A DNA stretch of 64,000 bases from Strongyloides papillosus. Taxonomy: Eukaryota > Nematoda > Chromadorea > Rhabditida > Strongyloididae. The notes beneath the pieces were generated by a model that was not told where the DNA came from, did no database searches, and worked only from the letters and a program-made list of their open reading frames with translations. Shown here one piece after another: positions 36,101 through 49,393 of the stretch. Within the stretch, counting starts at the first letter, position 1. Each line of letters begins with the position of its first letter. A program made the position numbers and the translations under genes. The stretch is from NCBI GenBank assembly GCA_005656395.1, contig SRSI01000071.1:744001-808000 (forward strand), read 5' to 3'.

Positions 36101-38180
36101 TTTTATTTTATTACAAAATAATTTAGGTCAAAGAATATAATATTTTTATCTCATGGTTTAGAAATTATATAAATTTTTTTATAAATTCATAATATATGTT
36201 ACTAAAAAGCAAACTTTTTTATGTCATCCAATTTTATTTATATATATTTTAAAGTCATCAAAATCAAACACATAAATCATATAAAATAAAAACTTTTTAA
36301 CTTTTTTATAGGGATCTGTTGGATAATAGTAATGTCTTTTTTTACAAAAATGTATTGTGTTAAAATATATTAGTATTAAATATTTTTACAACATTGTTAG
36401 GGGTATTTAAAACTCATCTACATAGGTAAGTGGATTTGTCAAGTTGTAATGATGGTAAAAAAAATATAATTTTTAAATCAAATGTAATAGGTAATTTTTT
36501 TTAGCCCTTCTCTTTTGTATTAAATACGTTAAAATTTTTAATATGTCAAAAAAGTAGCATTAGTTGTGATGTGTTGAAAAAATATTAAATAGGTAGAATT
36601 GATTATATACCTATAATTACTAAATCCCCCTTAATAAAGAATAACAATTTTGTGTACAAAAATGAGGTAAGCTTTAAATTTTGTATAGATGTTGAGATCG
36701 TGAATTTAAAGTAACTGATTTGAAGTGGTTATAAAACAAGAAATATACTACTGATAGAGTTTTTAATAAACATCTATAATTGTTGAACATATTTTTTATA
36801 ATAAGATTTAAACAATAAGTTACCTTATTTTAATAGGATAAACTATGTAAAATAATTATATAATATTTTAATGGCTGTTTGAGGGAAAAAAGGGTTTAAA
36901 TATGTCCCTTGATAGCAATTAAAAATTTTTAGAAAAATAGTTTTCACCCACACAATTTTCTTATAAACATTTTTTACACTTCTAAAATTGTCACTTTATC
37001 ATTTTAAAATCACCACAAATTTGTTAATAGTTTACAAATCATTTTTATGTGCCAATTAATAAAATATATTGAAGTTAATTAAAAAGACACAAGCATAAAA
37101 AACATACACAATTTAAAATACTGTCAGAAGCTATATAAATAATTAATAAATATATTTCCTGTGGTAAGGAAGAAAAATGACATAGTGCAAATGTATATTG
37201 ACAAAAAAATTTCCTTGATCTAATTATATTTACTTCATTTACTTTAAATACTTAATCATTTATTAGAAAATAAAATATATGATTTGTTTAAGTAAATCTA
37301 TAATTCATTAAAAAATATAAGATTTATATTTTAAAATTTATTAAAACTAAGAGCAAAGATGAGTATATATAAATCATTCTTCTTTTTTATGGTGATGAAT
37401 GAATATTATTATATGATGACCATTTATGAGATAGTAGATATAGTTGAAATATAACATATGATGGCATAAGTACCAATTGTATATTGGAATTGAGTTATAT
37501 CCATCCACTCATATTTTGAAATGAAGCAAGGTCAATTTCTCACACACATCATTATTGTTATAAAATAATAATAATACAATTTATGATAATATAGATCTTT
37601 CATTGTAACAAATAAATACTTTCTTTTTAATTGGTTTTGTTACAAGAAAAAAAAGGAAGTTGTAAGTATATCAACTCTCAAAACTATTGTGCTTTAAGAT
37701 CTTAACAAAAGTTATGATAATTTCTACAATTATAAAATATATTACCTTTTTATATTTTATTTTTACAAACAAATTTGTAGTATTTAAAAAATAAAATAAT
37801 ACATTTTATTAAAGAGGAAGTAAAAAAGAAATTTTCTCTTCATTAATCAAATGACATCTAAAATACAATTTTTATTTTTTTAACAATATAGTTAAAGAAA
37901 AAAATTAATATCATCTGGTGACAAAAGTATTGGTTTTTTGTATATTCATATATCACAAGTAAATATTATTATTTTACATATTATTCTCCAACAAAAATCT
38001 GGTAATATATTATTGTACACAATAAAAAACAAATTAAAGAAAGTACTTAAACAAAAATTTGCTTTAAAGTTATTCTATATTAGAAGCCTTTTTTCAATTA
38101 TCATATGAAGTATGATATGTCTCTAAATTATTATCAATAATAATATTCTATTTTATTAAATTCTTTAAAGTAAAAAGAGA

Positions 38181-38220
38181 AGCCGAGAATTTGTGTTAAT
38201 ACACAAGTTTTTTGTCGGCT
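38181..38220. other. Two-part perfect hairpin, structured-RNA candidate
   Basis: Outer stem AGCCGA (38181-38186) with TCGGCT (38215-38220); inner stem TTGTGT (38191-38196) with ACACAA (38201-38206) around a TAAT loop. The internal loop has 4 nt on one side and 8 nt on the other. Both stems are perfect and the outer one is strongly G+C-rich in an otherwise A/T desert. It matches no ncRNA family I know and does not contain the nematode SL1 sequence. Confidence 0.4.
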
Positions 38221-38917
38221 ACATAACTCATATAAATGTATATGTATTATATTTCACTTTTGTGTTAAACTTTTGTTTTTTTATTATACATACATTTTTA
38301 AAATATATAAAGAAATTACTTTGTTCACTTTCATTGTAAAATTTATGTTTTTATTGTTACATGAAGTAAAATAGGTCTAATAAATGGGAAGATTATTTTT
38401 AGAAGTTTAATTGTTCCATACGATTTTATATACTTGTATTCAAGATAAAAATAAAAAACAAGTAATTTTTGTTATTACTAAAAATATATTGATTTTGAAA
38501 TTTTATAATAATTAGGTCTTATTTTCTATTGAATCATAAAATATTTTTATTGCTCTTGTCATATCAATTAATTTGTTAAAAACTAAAAAGGTATTTTTAA
38601 GATTGTACTATTATCGGAAATTTTTATTAGAAGAAATAAGTAAATGGTTTTAAGAGTAATTCATATATTAAAGAAATGAATCACATTAATAAATTATTAG
38701 AGTTTTAAGAAATATATTTAGTTTTTAGGAATATGTCTTTTAAAAGTTTATAATTTACACATATCTATTACTGCGAGGTGTGTTTTGTAATACGAAGTTA
38801 ATTGAGCTCTACCTTTATCATTAATTTTATTTATCATTTTCAGTTTAAAGATTATTGTTTCTCTTAGGGGAAATTGATAAGAAGTGATGTCTTTTTTTGT
38901 TTTTTCATATGTTTGGG

Positions 38918-39303
38918 CATTAATATATTAAAACTAAAATTGACTGGAAATATAATTATTATTTATCTTAAAAGTTTGTCAATATATATCTTCAAAATAA
39001 ATTATCTCACAAAAGTGGTAAAAATAATATGAAAAGAGATGAAAATCTGACTCAACTAAGATAAGAATTAGTGGAAGTATGCAATAAATTTAAAAAAGTC
39101 CATTTATGTTATTGTGACTCAACAAAAATAGTTCTTACCTATCTCATGAATTAACTCCCAACCAATTTTTAAAAAAAATAAAAATTCGTTCCCATTGATC
39201 CACTGAAATGATACTAACCAATCTATTGTGCAGAATTAATGTACAGATTATAAATTTGGGTCTTGTATGACCGTCGTAAATGATTTGCTTAATAATGGAA
39301 TTT
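38918..39303 (+). repeat. Dispersed repeat A, shorter copy
   Basis: Aligns in the same orientation with 4685-5625: AATTGACTGGAAATATA matches AATTGGTGAGAAATATA, then AAATTATCTCAC, ACTCAACTAAG, GAATTAACTCCC, a CCACTGAAATGATACT segment and GACCGTCGTAAATG follow in the same order. It lacks about 550 bp from the middle of the other copy. Sequence divergence is high, so the duplication is old. Confidence 0.6.
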
Positions 39304-40377
39304 AAATAAATCATTAAAAGTTTCCATTAGTTTATATAAATAAAATCTTTTTTCCCAGACTTTTTCGATTAGTATGGAAAATATTTTTTTAAAACAGAAT
39401 CAACAACTATTGATATATTGTAAAAAATGTTTTAAACATAGTAATTTTCATTTGGATTTTATTTCTGAATAAACTAGTAGTACAAATCTTTAATGAATCT
39501 TCATAATCTCACGTATCTCTTGTACATGAGATGTATAAAGATTCATGAAAGAACAGTACAATAGTTTTCAATAAAATGTTTTCAAAAATTTATACAATAA
39601 TGTAAAAACTACATCTATTTATAAATAAATATATATTTGGTGAGTCATAAACATTTAAAACGCCTCTTCCAACAAAATGAATATCTTTTCCCTAGACAAA
39701 GCAATTATAAATGGAAATATGACTGTAAATTTTATTAAAGTATGTAAAAAGCATTAATAATTATCAAACAATTATTCAATTCAAATATAATAAATCCTAA
39801 AAATATAAAATTTTCATAGTAATTCTCGTTGTTTTCTTTTGAATATAAAATATATTTTATATACAAATAAAATAATCTATTTATTTGATTAAAAAAAAGA
39901 ATGTGTAGTAATTTTAAATATATTTAATTAATAAATATTTTTTTATAGTTTTTGATAATAGTTCAAACAAAATTTTATCAAATCATTCGTATAAAAATTT
40001 AATATATTTAAATTTTATATAATCACTTTAAATTATCATATTATCTTAAAAACAAATACACTTTACGGTTTTTTTAAAGTAATATAGAAAATATATTTAA
40101 ATTGCATCAATAAATCACCTTATCACATTTATAATTTATTACTCGATTAGCAAGTAAAATATTAAAAATATATTTACTATTCACATTTTTCTAGTAAAAA
40201 TATATGCATAAATGTTTAATGATTAAAGATAAATATTAAAAATTTATAATCCATATAATTTGATAATTTTTTATTATGAAAATTTATTATTGAATATATG
40301 ACTAATAAAGACAAAATATTAGCTAAAAATAATATTTATGTTTAGGTAGTTGCGGTTGATGGAATCCATTGATATTT

Positions 40378-40396
40378 ACATATATATATATATATC
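40378..40396. repeat. TA microsatellite
   Basis: About nine TA units just 3' of the SLC13 gene stop codon, probably in its 3' flank. Confidence 0.7.
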
Positions 40397-40423
40397 TTTA
40401 ATAAAAAAATTAGTCTTCTCCTT

Positions 40424-42234
40424 CTAATGATTTCTGTCGTATTGCATAGAACTCATTGTCTTATTATAGTTTGCCCATGCTGGTTTATCATCAAAATCGA
40501 AAATAAATTTAGCCCAGGTATTTGCTAAAATATTCGTTAATACAAATCCACTAACATTTAAAAAAAATCCTGCCTTAGCCATATCAAATACTTTTAAAGC
40601 TTTAACACTGAAAACAATAGCATTTGGTGGGGTACCAGCTGGAAACATGAAAGCAAGTGAACTTGACACTGCAACAGGTATAATATATGATAATGGATTT
40701 TTTTTTTGTTTTTGAGCAATAGCAGCAACAAGTGGAATAAATATTGATGCTGTAGCAACATTACTACTAATTTCTGTTAAACCTGTTACCAGAAGACAAG
40801 ACATTGCTACAAATGCCCAATCGGGAAGACTTGTAAATGAGGCTAATTTTGATCCAATTAACTCTGATAAACCACTATCTTCAACACCTTTAGCCATTGC
40901 ATACCCTCCACCAAGAAGAAGTAAAGTACTCCATGAAAATTTATTTTTCATAAAATCCCACGTCATTAATGCTTCTACACTCTTTCTCCTCTTTGTTCCA
41001 CCCTCTGAGAATGGATTTTTTTTTGGTAAAACAAATAATAAAAGTGCTATAGCCATTGCAACAGTTCCATCTGTAACAAATGAGCTTTTAAATAATACAG
41101 ACCATCCTGTCATAAATTTTGGTCTACGGAAAAACCAAAGTGTAACTAATAAAATAAATAATATGATTATACATTTTTCACTATATTGTACAGGACCAAG
41201 TTTCTTATATTTTGTTCTTAATGCCTCCTTTACTCTTTTATCGTCATTTTTATTATGTGTCTTGAATCCAATGAATAGAACAACAAGCACAAACCAACAA
41301 ATTGTCAATAATAAAACAAGTTGTGGAATTGCAAATATCATCCAACTAGCAAATGTGACAGGTGTATTTTGTCCATAATTTCTTAAAAAAGAAAAATTAT
41401 CTTTTTATTTATTTATTATTGGAAATTTTTGTTACCTTTCTATATAACCACTCAGAACAATATTAGAACCAGTACCAATTAAAGTACCAGTACCTCCGAT
41501 GGATGCTGAGAATGATATTGACAATAGTAATCCCTTGTATAAATTAAGTTGATCAGTTGACAATCTCCTTACATCCAAATATTCATCTTTTACCTCACCA
41601 GTGTTATGGTCATCTATAACAAATCCTATGTCAACTTCCCTATGATCAGACATTGTGATATTATTATTTTTATTATTATCAACAAACTCATTACTTAAGC
41701 TTAACTCCTTCATAACTGCCATACATATAGGTAACATCATGGCAGTTGTAGCAGTATTAGAAATCCACATTGATAAAAATGCTGTAGCAAGTTGGAAACC
41801 AAGAACTAATAATCTTGGATTAGGGCCAGCAAAAAGGCATATTTTTAAAGCAATTCTCTCATGCAACCTACATGCTTCTATAGCCATAGCCATAACTAAT
41901 GAACCAAAAAAGACAAAATTTGAATCAGAAAGGTATACTTCGGAGATTGCTGATGCTGTTGTTACACCAAGAAGGGGATAAAGTACAATGGGTATTAAGG
42001 AAGTAACAGCTAATGGTAATGCCTCAGTAACCCATAATATACTCATTAAAAGTACTACATAAGCACTTGCTGCCTCCTATAGAATATTCTGTTAATTTTA
42101 TGATAACGTAATTAACAAAAAACAAAGGAAAAAAAAACATTATTATACATTACCTCTTCTCTCCAAACAATTGGAATCCATGCAAGAATAATTGGTGATA
42201 AATAGACAATTAATTGCTTTCTAGACCAAATCAT
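40424..42234 (-). CDS. SLC13 Na+-coupled dicarboxylate/citrate transporter
   Basis: Plasma-membrane importer of Krebs-cycle acids of the NaDC/NaCT/INDY family; in C. elegans these are the nac genes, linked to lifespan and fat. Exons: 42234-42154 (27 codons, MIWSRKQLIV start), 42076-41436 and 41381-40424; introns 77 and 54 nt. Total 559 residues, normal for the family, with all splice phases consistent and no frame breaks. Diagnostic parts: ILWVTEALPLAVTSLIPIVLYP, the ISNTATTAMMLPI motif of the first sodium/substrate hairpin (SNT), GGTGTLIGTGSN, TEISSNVATASIFIPL (second SNV motif) and the SLC13 signature SLAFMFPAGTPPNAIVF near the C-terminus. A hydrophilic Asn/Asp-rich loop follows the first half. 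Which nac paralogue it is cannot be told by eye. Confidence 0.94.
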
Positions 42235-45200
42235 GTCTAATACTATTTAAAAAATAAAATTATAATTTTGTAAAATACGAATAAAACTATTTTTATTAAA
42301 TATTACAATAATTTATACTGAGGGAAATTAAGAACGGGTAACATATAGGTATAAAGGATGTGATTAGTAATTATATAAGAAAAGTAAGAAATGGCTATTA
42401 AGGAAAAAATAATCTTAGACATAAAAAAAAGTATAATAATAAGTAATAATTTATTTAGTTTCCTTTTGTAATGAATGTTATTAATGACTATATCATTTAT
42501 ATTTTTTTCTTACTCAAAGTTTAAATAATAAAATGAGATTATACTTAAAAGTGTATCTAATAATATCTAGAAAACTTTTTTATCGATGGCCATCTTCATT
42601 ATTATGTTTTAATGATCATAAATAGTTAGACGATAGTCTATTTCATATAATATAACTAAAATCTCATAATATATGTGTATGTCTTAAAAATGTCAAGAAA
42701 ATGTTATAGTTTTCCGAGAGATCAAAAAAAAAGATTGCTCGAAGATAGATTTTAAATTATAAAAGTATCTCAAAATGTTAATATAACATTAAAAAGTGCA
42801 ACTTATAAATATATTTTTAATAAAAATATTTAAAGTAAAATACTTTTATTAAAAGAATATTTTATTTTGAGGGATGATTAATTTCACTTGAATAATTATA
42901 AGAATGGATTAAAAATAACAGATGACGATAATGGGTATTAGTAATTAAAGGGATTGAAATATATTTTTTTAAGATAAATTTTTATGTAAATTTTAAGTAT
43001 AAATAACTGGTTACTTAAAAATGTAATAATTTTGATGATATTTACACAAAAATTACGTAAACTACAATTCTGTGTAGAAAATTCTTATTATTATTATGAT
43101 CATAAATGATAAAAGAATAAAAATATTATGTTTACCAAAAAAAATTTTCTATAAATCAGGTAGGAAAATAAATTTAAAGTATAATTAATGATTAAAACTA
43201 TTTATTTTAAGGATATATCCTAATTAGTTTACAGATTCCTATAGATTGTTTACAAGAATTTTTTAATAGATTATAGAGTAAAAATAATATTTAACAAAGT
43301 ATATAGTTTTGTAATTAAAAATTTAATCTTAATTAAAGGTGTAATGACAAAGAAATATTTTTTCTGATAGGAATAGTACGGAAATTGAATAAATACTGAA
43401 TGATAATATTAGTACTTTAATCTATTAGTGGAACATGATTTGACTAATTTAGATATTACAACAATGGTATATGATTTTTACTTAAATTTTAACACACCAC
43501 CAAATGTATAATTTTAAAAATTATAATATTTTCTTTTTCTTAATTTTATAAATAAAATACATGCTAACATTAGCTATTTAAAATATATTTGACGAATAAT
43601 AACAATATTGTTTAATGGGAAAATGATAATATGTACAATTAAATTAGTTAGTTTTGCAATAATTTTATATATTAAAATAGGATGATAATGTAGAAATTTT
43701 TTCTATTATGTTTAAAATGACCAAATCATTTGATTTAAATATTTTCAAGAGTCAAAATCCTTATCGCACTTTTTTAATATGCATTTTCAATTATCTGTGA
43801 TAAATCAGATATATAAAAAATTTTATAAAGATACTATGATAAAATTTTATGCTTTATAAACAATAATCGCCTAGACAACAAGATAATAAATTAAACTTTA
43901 AAAGATACTTAAATATTGTTTTAATCTTTTATCATTTAAACACATTATTGTTACTAAGTAAAAGTTAGAACAAGTAACTAGATAATTAAATTTTAAAGAA
44001 AAAATTGGATTAGTTAGATAAATGAATATAAGTTTTAAGATTGACATATTAAAAAAGTATCAAAAGGTTTGTTCGGAGAGTTATTTTCAAGTGATTTTGA
44101 GTGTGATAAAAATCTTTTTTTAGATATGTGGAGGAACCAAAATACTGCTACCAACTACATTGATGTTTCCAAACAAAATATAATTATAGAATAATATTTT
44201 AAGTATAATAGAAGTGTTGATTTGAAATTATTAATATAATAAAATGAACATTCTTTGCGTGAAACCTGAATTTTAATATCATTATCACAGACACAAAATA
44301 ATCATATGCATATATAAATTAAAAACAGTCTCTAGATTATAAGTTAAACAAAGAGCAAAATAATTAATCATTAATTTGGGAAAAAAGGTAAAATTTTTAA
44401 AAATTCAACTTGATTTTGTAATCTCTATCCGATTTTGTATTATTTTTTTTTGCTTAATTTCATCATGCGTATATTTTTTTATGATGCAATAAGGGATCCC
44501 AAAATTAGTTATTTTTTATTATTTTTTAATTTGATCAGTAAAAATGTTGAAATTTTAATATATTTTTATGATGATATGAAGGTTATTATAAATATACAGA
44601 TGAATAATTTCCAGCATAAAAATATCTACCAATAGATGAAATAATCTTACTTCATATATCAACTATAATTATTAAAACTAATATTACATATGGTTATTTT
44701 TTAAAAGTGTGATAGGATAGTAATTGTTGAATAATATATAGAGAAAAGCCTGTTTTGGTTAAATTTACGTTAACCCATATCTACTAATAAAATGAATTTG
44801 TTTATATTACACTTTAGGTAATTTAAAGTATAATTGATCGTTAACAAATTTAAAAAAATGTTTTTTTATCCTCTTGCTCATTTCAATATGCATTGTATCA
44901 TTTTTACTTTTAAAAAGTTAAGAAAACGAAAAAGGATATATGACAACATTAAAAGAAGTGTTATATTCTTAAATATAAACAATTTATCATTAAAAAATCA
45001 AAGTTCAATAAATGAGAATATATAACAATAAGTCTACTCTAACAAATATCAATAAAAAGGACCACAATAATTTCTTTGATTTTAAAAACAAACAATCAAT
45101 TTCCCAATTTATAACTGACCTGTTAGGAGTAAATAAAAATTGTAAAGCTTTAAAATGATATAAAGATTTACAAATCTTCTCTTCTTTTTCATAATACTTA

Positions 45201-45341
45201 CAAATAAGTGGTTTGATAGTTTCATTATTAAATAGTATAACAAGTAATATATATAATATAAATCTTCGATAAATTTTAGGTTACCTCAACTTATCATTAT
45301 TTTTCTAAATATTTTTTATACATTCATTATATTTATTATTA
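42235..45341. other. Divergent intergenic region, promoters of SLC13 and chitinase
   Basis: 3.1 kb between divergently transcribed genes. No coding signal; small open frames at 44435 and 44834 are low-complexity. Near the chitinase end a TTATCA (reverse of the GATA-factor site TGATAA) lies at about 45293, and another lies at about 45381, just past this interval. GATA sites are typical of gut genes in nematodes, but the motif is frequent in such DNA. Confidence 0.4.
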
Positions 45342-45347
45342 TATAAA
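45342..45347 (+). promoter_or_regulatory. Possible TATA box of the chitinase gene
   Basis: TATAAA 132 nt before the chitinase ATG, followed by a pyrimidine-rich leader. Weak evidence on its own because A/T hexamers are common here. Confidence 0.2.
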
Positions 45348-45478
45348 GTTTCAATACCTGTGATGACAAAACTTTCTTCTTTATCATCATTATACACTTG
45401 TTTTTATCTTTTCTAAAATATGTCATCAATCCAATAATAATATAGTAATTTATTCTAGATAAAATATTTTGGAACATC

Positions 45479-47440
45479 ATGAGATGTACAAAATTATTTT
45501 TTCACTTTATTTTATTAGTATCATTTAACTGTACATTTAGTAAATCAGTATTATCAGACAATATAAATAATTGCCCAAAAAGAATTGTTGGTTATTACAC
45601 ATCATGGCTAAATAAATATATCACTGAGGCACAGGCAAGAAAATTAACTCACGTAATCTATTCATTTATCAGTCTTCATAGTAATGCAACATTATACATC
45701 GGTGATTTAAAGAATCCAGACTCAAAAATGTTAGCTGAAGTTAAGTTACAACACTTATTTTCGATGCGTAAAGTTAATCCTAATCTCAAAATTATGTTTG
45801 CAATCGGTGGATGGGAAAATTCTCAATATTTTAGTCACATTACTTCAACTTATCAGGGACGAGCTAGTTTAATTTTAGAAATTATTCGAATGATTGATAT
45901 ATATGATTTTGATGGTGTTGATGTTGATTGGGAATATCCAACAACTGGTGGAGCAGTTGAAGGTGTACCAGAAGATAAGCGTAATTATGTTTTATTTATG
46001 AAAGAAATGAGAGAAGCATTTAATCACTATGAATTAAAAATTCGAAGATACAGTAAGTTACTTATATCATTTGCTGGTGCAGCAGGTGAATGGACATTAA
46101 ATCCAGGATTTGATCTTGCTAATTTATCAATTTATGTTGATTTTATTAATATTATGAGTTATGATTATTTTGGTGCATGGGATTCAAAGTGGGGTGCATT
46201 TACTGGTCCACCGGCACCTTTATATCATGGATCTTTAAGATCGATGTCAGGAAAGATGAATGTTGATTGGACAATAAAATACTACTACTGTAATTCAAAG
46301 GACCTTGGAAAACTTAATATGGGTATACCACTTTATGGAAGGTATTGGAATAATGTTGGAGAACCAATTGACAAAAATGATGATATGTGGAGGATGGCCA
46401 TAAAAAATAGAAAAGGAAAGTATGATGGTGGACATATTACTTGGAGATCACTAAAAAATAAAATAAATTGTACCTGGGATATTAAAAATTCAAAATATCA
46501 CAACAAAGCTAAAGTACCATATATAGTTGAAAGAAATAGATTCCTGTCCTTCGAAAATCCAAGATCAATAAGAGAAAAAATGAATTATGTTGAGAAGAAA
46601 AATCTTGGAGGTGTAATGATGTGGGCTATTGAATACGATGATGATAGTAACACTCTACTTGAAACAATTACTTCATCCAATATATGTAATAATAAAGTTA
46701 CCCATGAAACATTTAGATGTTCGCCATTGGCAGAGAAAAGATGGTGGACAGCTGATGAGAATGAAACATATGGTGGAATGTGTGGAAAATCTGCTCCACT
46801 TTATAAAGGATATTATCCATTATGTGATCCTGAAGATACTGCTTTTAGTTGTTGCGGAAAGTATGGATATTGTGGTGATGGTCCTGAATATTGTGACTGT
46901 CCTGAATGTGTTGATTATGGTAAAAATCCAGATTTAATTCTAAAAGAACCAATAAAGCCTTCCTCTAATGTTAGATGGTAAGATTAATTATTTTATTAAT
47001 AGATTTTTTATTTAAGGTATACAATCGATGCTGAGGATGGTAAACGTGGTAGATGTGGAAGGAATGCTCCATTAATGGATAATGGAGAGTACGCCATTTG
47101 TAATCCAGATGATGATGCTGCATTTTGTTGTTCATCAGCCGGTTATTGTGGTTCCACAAATGAACATTGTTCATGTGATGGTTGTATTAATTTCAAAGAG
47201 AAACCACATTACAAATATAGTCATATTCACTGGTGGAGTTATTCACAATCACCAGAAAATTCAGGTAAATGTGGCAAAGAAGCTCCGAAGTTATCAAATG
47301 GTATCATACCAATTTGTAATCCTGAAAGTGAAAATGCCCATTGTTGCAGTGTTAATGGATGGTGTGGAACTGGTACGGATTATTGTGAATGCTCTGGATG
47401 TGTTGATTTTAAAAAAACTCCTGAATTTAGATTTGAATAA
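45479..47440 (+). CDS. Secreted GH18 chitinase with three hevein-like chitin-binding modules
   Basis: Endochitinase hydrolysing beta-1,4-GlcNAc chains; in nematodes used on eggshell, pharynx lining, microfilarial sheath or dietary chitin. Exons 45479-46977 and 47017-47440 join through a 39-nt intron that splits a Trp codon; total 640 residues. A signal peptide is followed by the GH18 barrel: RIVGYYTSW, THVIYSF, MFAIGGW, and the catalytic DxxDxDxE at residues 145-152 (FDGVDVDWEYP, acid/base Glu152), then MSYDYFGAWDSKWG and GVMMWAIEYDDD. The catalytic set is complete, so it should be active. The C-terminus has three copies of a roughly 50-residue module of pattern C-x-APx-G-C-CC-GYCG-C-C-C, one at the end of exon 1 and two in exon 2, similar to hevein-type (CBM18-like) domains rather than the peritrophin type usual in animal chitinases. 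Confidence 0.95.
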
Positions 47441-48689
47441 GTCTTTCACTTAAGAAGAAATATTTATTTTATTTTTTAATTTTAATTTTTTTATTAATTA
47501 TTTATAATTTTGTTTATACTGTATTAATTTTAATTATTAAAATGAAAAAATTACAATTCAAAATATCAATTTAAAAAGCCTTTTTTATTTATTTTTTTTA
47601 GTGCATAGAATGCTAAAGTTGAAATAATAACAGAAGAATTACACACATAAAAAAAGGACAAATTTTGACAATTCTATCTATAATGCAAAAAAATATCCCA
47701 CCATTTTAAAAAATTGAATATTATTCAAGTTTAAAAAATATCAAGCGATAGAAAAAATTTCTAAACAACGCAAAATATTAGGTTGTCGCTTACTTTTTGC
47801 CCTTTTTTTCACAAAGATATATATGTTTGACTTTTAAATTAATGTGACTTTTTTTAATTTTGATATTTTTAATGACATTATGCTCATTTAGATTTTAACT
47901 TGTTTTTTTATTTTATAAAATATGATATTAACAGTCAATTTCATGTAAAATTATTGATGTTTTAACAAAGATCATTATTCTAAACAATCTATTAGCAACA
48001 AAAAGTTTAAAAATTTCATAAAAATAATAATGAAAAGCAATAATTATTTACTCACACAAAGTATTATTAATAAAATTATTATTTTAATATTCGTTATTAT
48101 TTTAAATTAAAATATGTAAAAGTTATTTTTCTTACTATAAATAAAAATCTATATTATTTTATAACTTTTCATAAGTTTGATTTTTAAAGATGATTTTTAA
48201 AAGACATTATGAAAAAAATTGAGAGTATCAAATGTGAAAATTTCATAAAATACAATTTATAATAATTCAAACTACTGAAAAATACTAAGAAAATGTACTA
48301 TAATATGTTAAAAATGTTTTTTTATGAAAGTTTTTGTAATTTTACCTAGAATTAAAATTTAACCATGTATTTTAAAATGGATTGTGGAAAACAACTTATA
48401 TTCTAAAATAAAAATAGCATACTAGAAAAATAGAAACTTATTTTAATAATTCTCTAATTATTGTTTTAATTTTTATAAACGAAATAATTGCTATAAAATT
48501 AGTCGCAAATTAAGAAAATTCAAATTTTATTAGATGGCACAAATTTGTTACATTTTATGCAAACCTGTGTCTTTTTTTTGTGTGTACTACTTTTTAAAAA
48601 TTTTTTTTTATAAAAAGTAAATCTTTTAAGTGATCCACATAAACCTAAGATTAATTATAAACACGACAACAGATAATTTCAGCAGTGCT

Positions 48690-48915
48690 TTCTGTATCAC
48701 AAAATGACAACTTCACTTCAAGAGTAGTATAATATCGACATGAAGACGTTAATGTATTAATTATTACATAGTCTAAATTATCAATTTGCCAAGCAATTCG
48801 CACGGTTAAGGTTAATTACATTGAATGGGCTGAAAATACGTGAGACAAATCAAAGTCTTCGTGGGAAACAAAAATCGGTTGCTATGTTTGCCGAGAACTT
48901 AGCTAAGATGTAGTT
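48690..48915. pseudogene. Coding-like relic, frame and strand uncertain
   Basis: A G+C-richer island in A/T desert. On the plus strand one frame runs 50 codons to a TAG at about 48912 (contains LNGLKIRETNQSLRGKQ). On the minus strand a different frame runs 54 codons (contains WQIDNLDYVIINTLTSSC and LEVKLSFCDTESTAEIICC), preceded by another frame with one stop. No start codon or clear family is seen. It looks like a decayed gene or transposon fragment. Confidence 0.3.
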
Positions 48916-49393
48916 TTTTCATTAATCCCAGAATCAATTATTTTAAACGAATAACTATTTAAAATATGATTTATTATTTTAGTTTGGTCATATCTCTAAT
49001 TCCCATTTTAATATTTTTTAAAATCAGTATTATAATTAATACTAATTTTTTAAATCTTGGCATAGATAAAATATTGCTTACTTTATGGTTTTCGAAAAAC
49101 TTTATTCTATGCTAAACAAAATTCGCAAAAAGTTTTAAACATTTAATAAATTTTGTGTATATAAAAATCACGCTATATTAACATCTTTAGTAATGTGTTT
49201 TTCTAAGCGATTAAATGTACTATTTATAGTATACCTAAGTTCAAGACTAAAAATTTGATATATTTTGATAATGAAATAGCCATTAATAGTCCGCTCTTAG
49301 CTTTGATAAATCAGAAAGTAAAAATCGTTAACACAAATTAAAAATCCAAATATAAGGAAAAGGACATGCATTAACAAGCAGTTCATTTTTATA

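Larger units (their letters stand above)
33122..40423. other. 7.3-kb gene desert with repeat A copy 2
   Basis: Both flanking genes run leftward. No exon-like stretch was found. Listed separately: a two-part hairpin at 38181-38220, repeat A copy 2 at about 38918-39303 and a TA microsatellite at 40378-40396. A 13-base segment TCTTCGCCAACTG near 33318 also occurs near 5667, next to repeat A copy 1, and may be another fragment of that repeat. Confidence 0.45.

Noticed and set aside
44435..45025. Two plus-strand frames upstream of the chitinase
   Set aside because: Low-complexity composition and no link by splice sites to the chitinase ATG, which has its own signal peptide.
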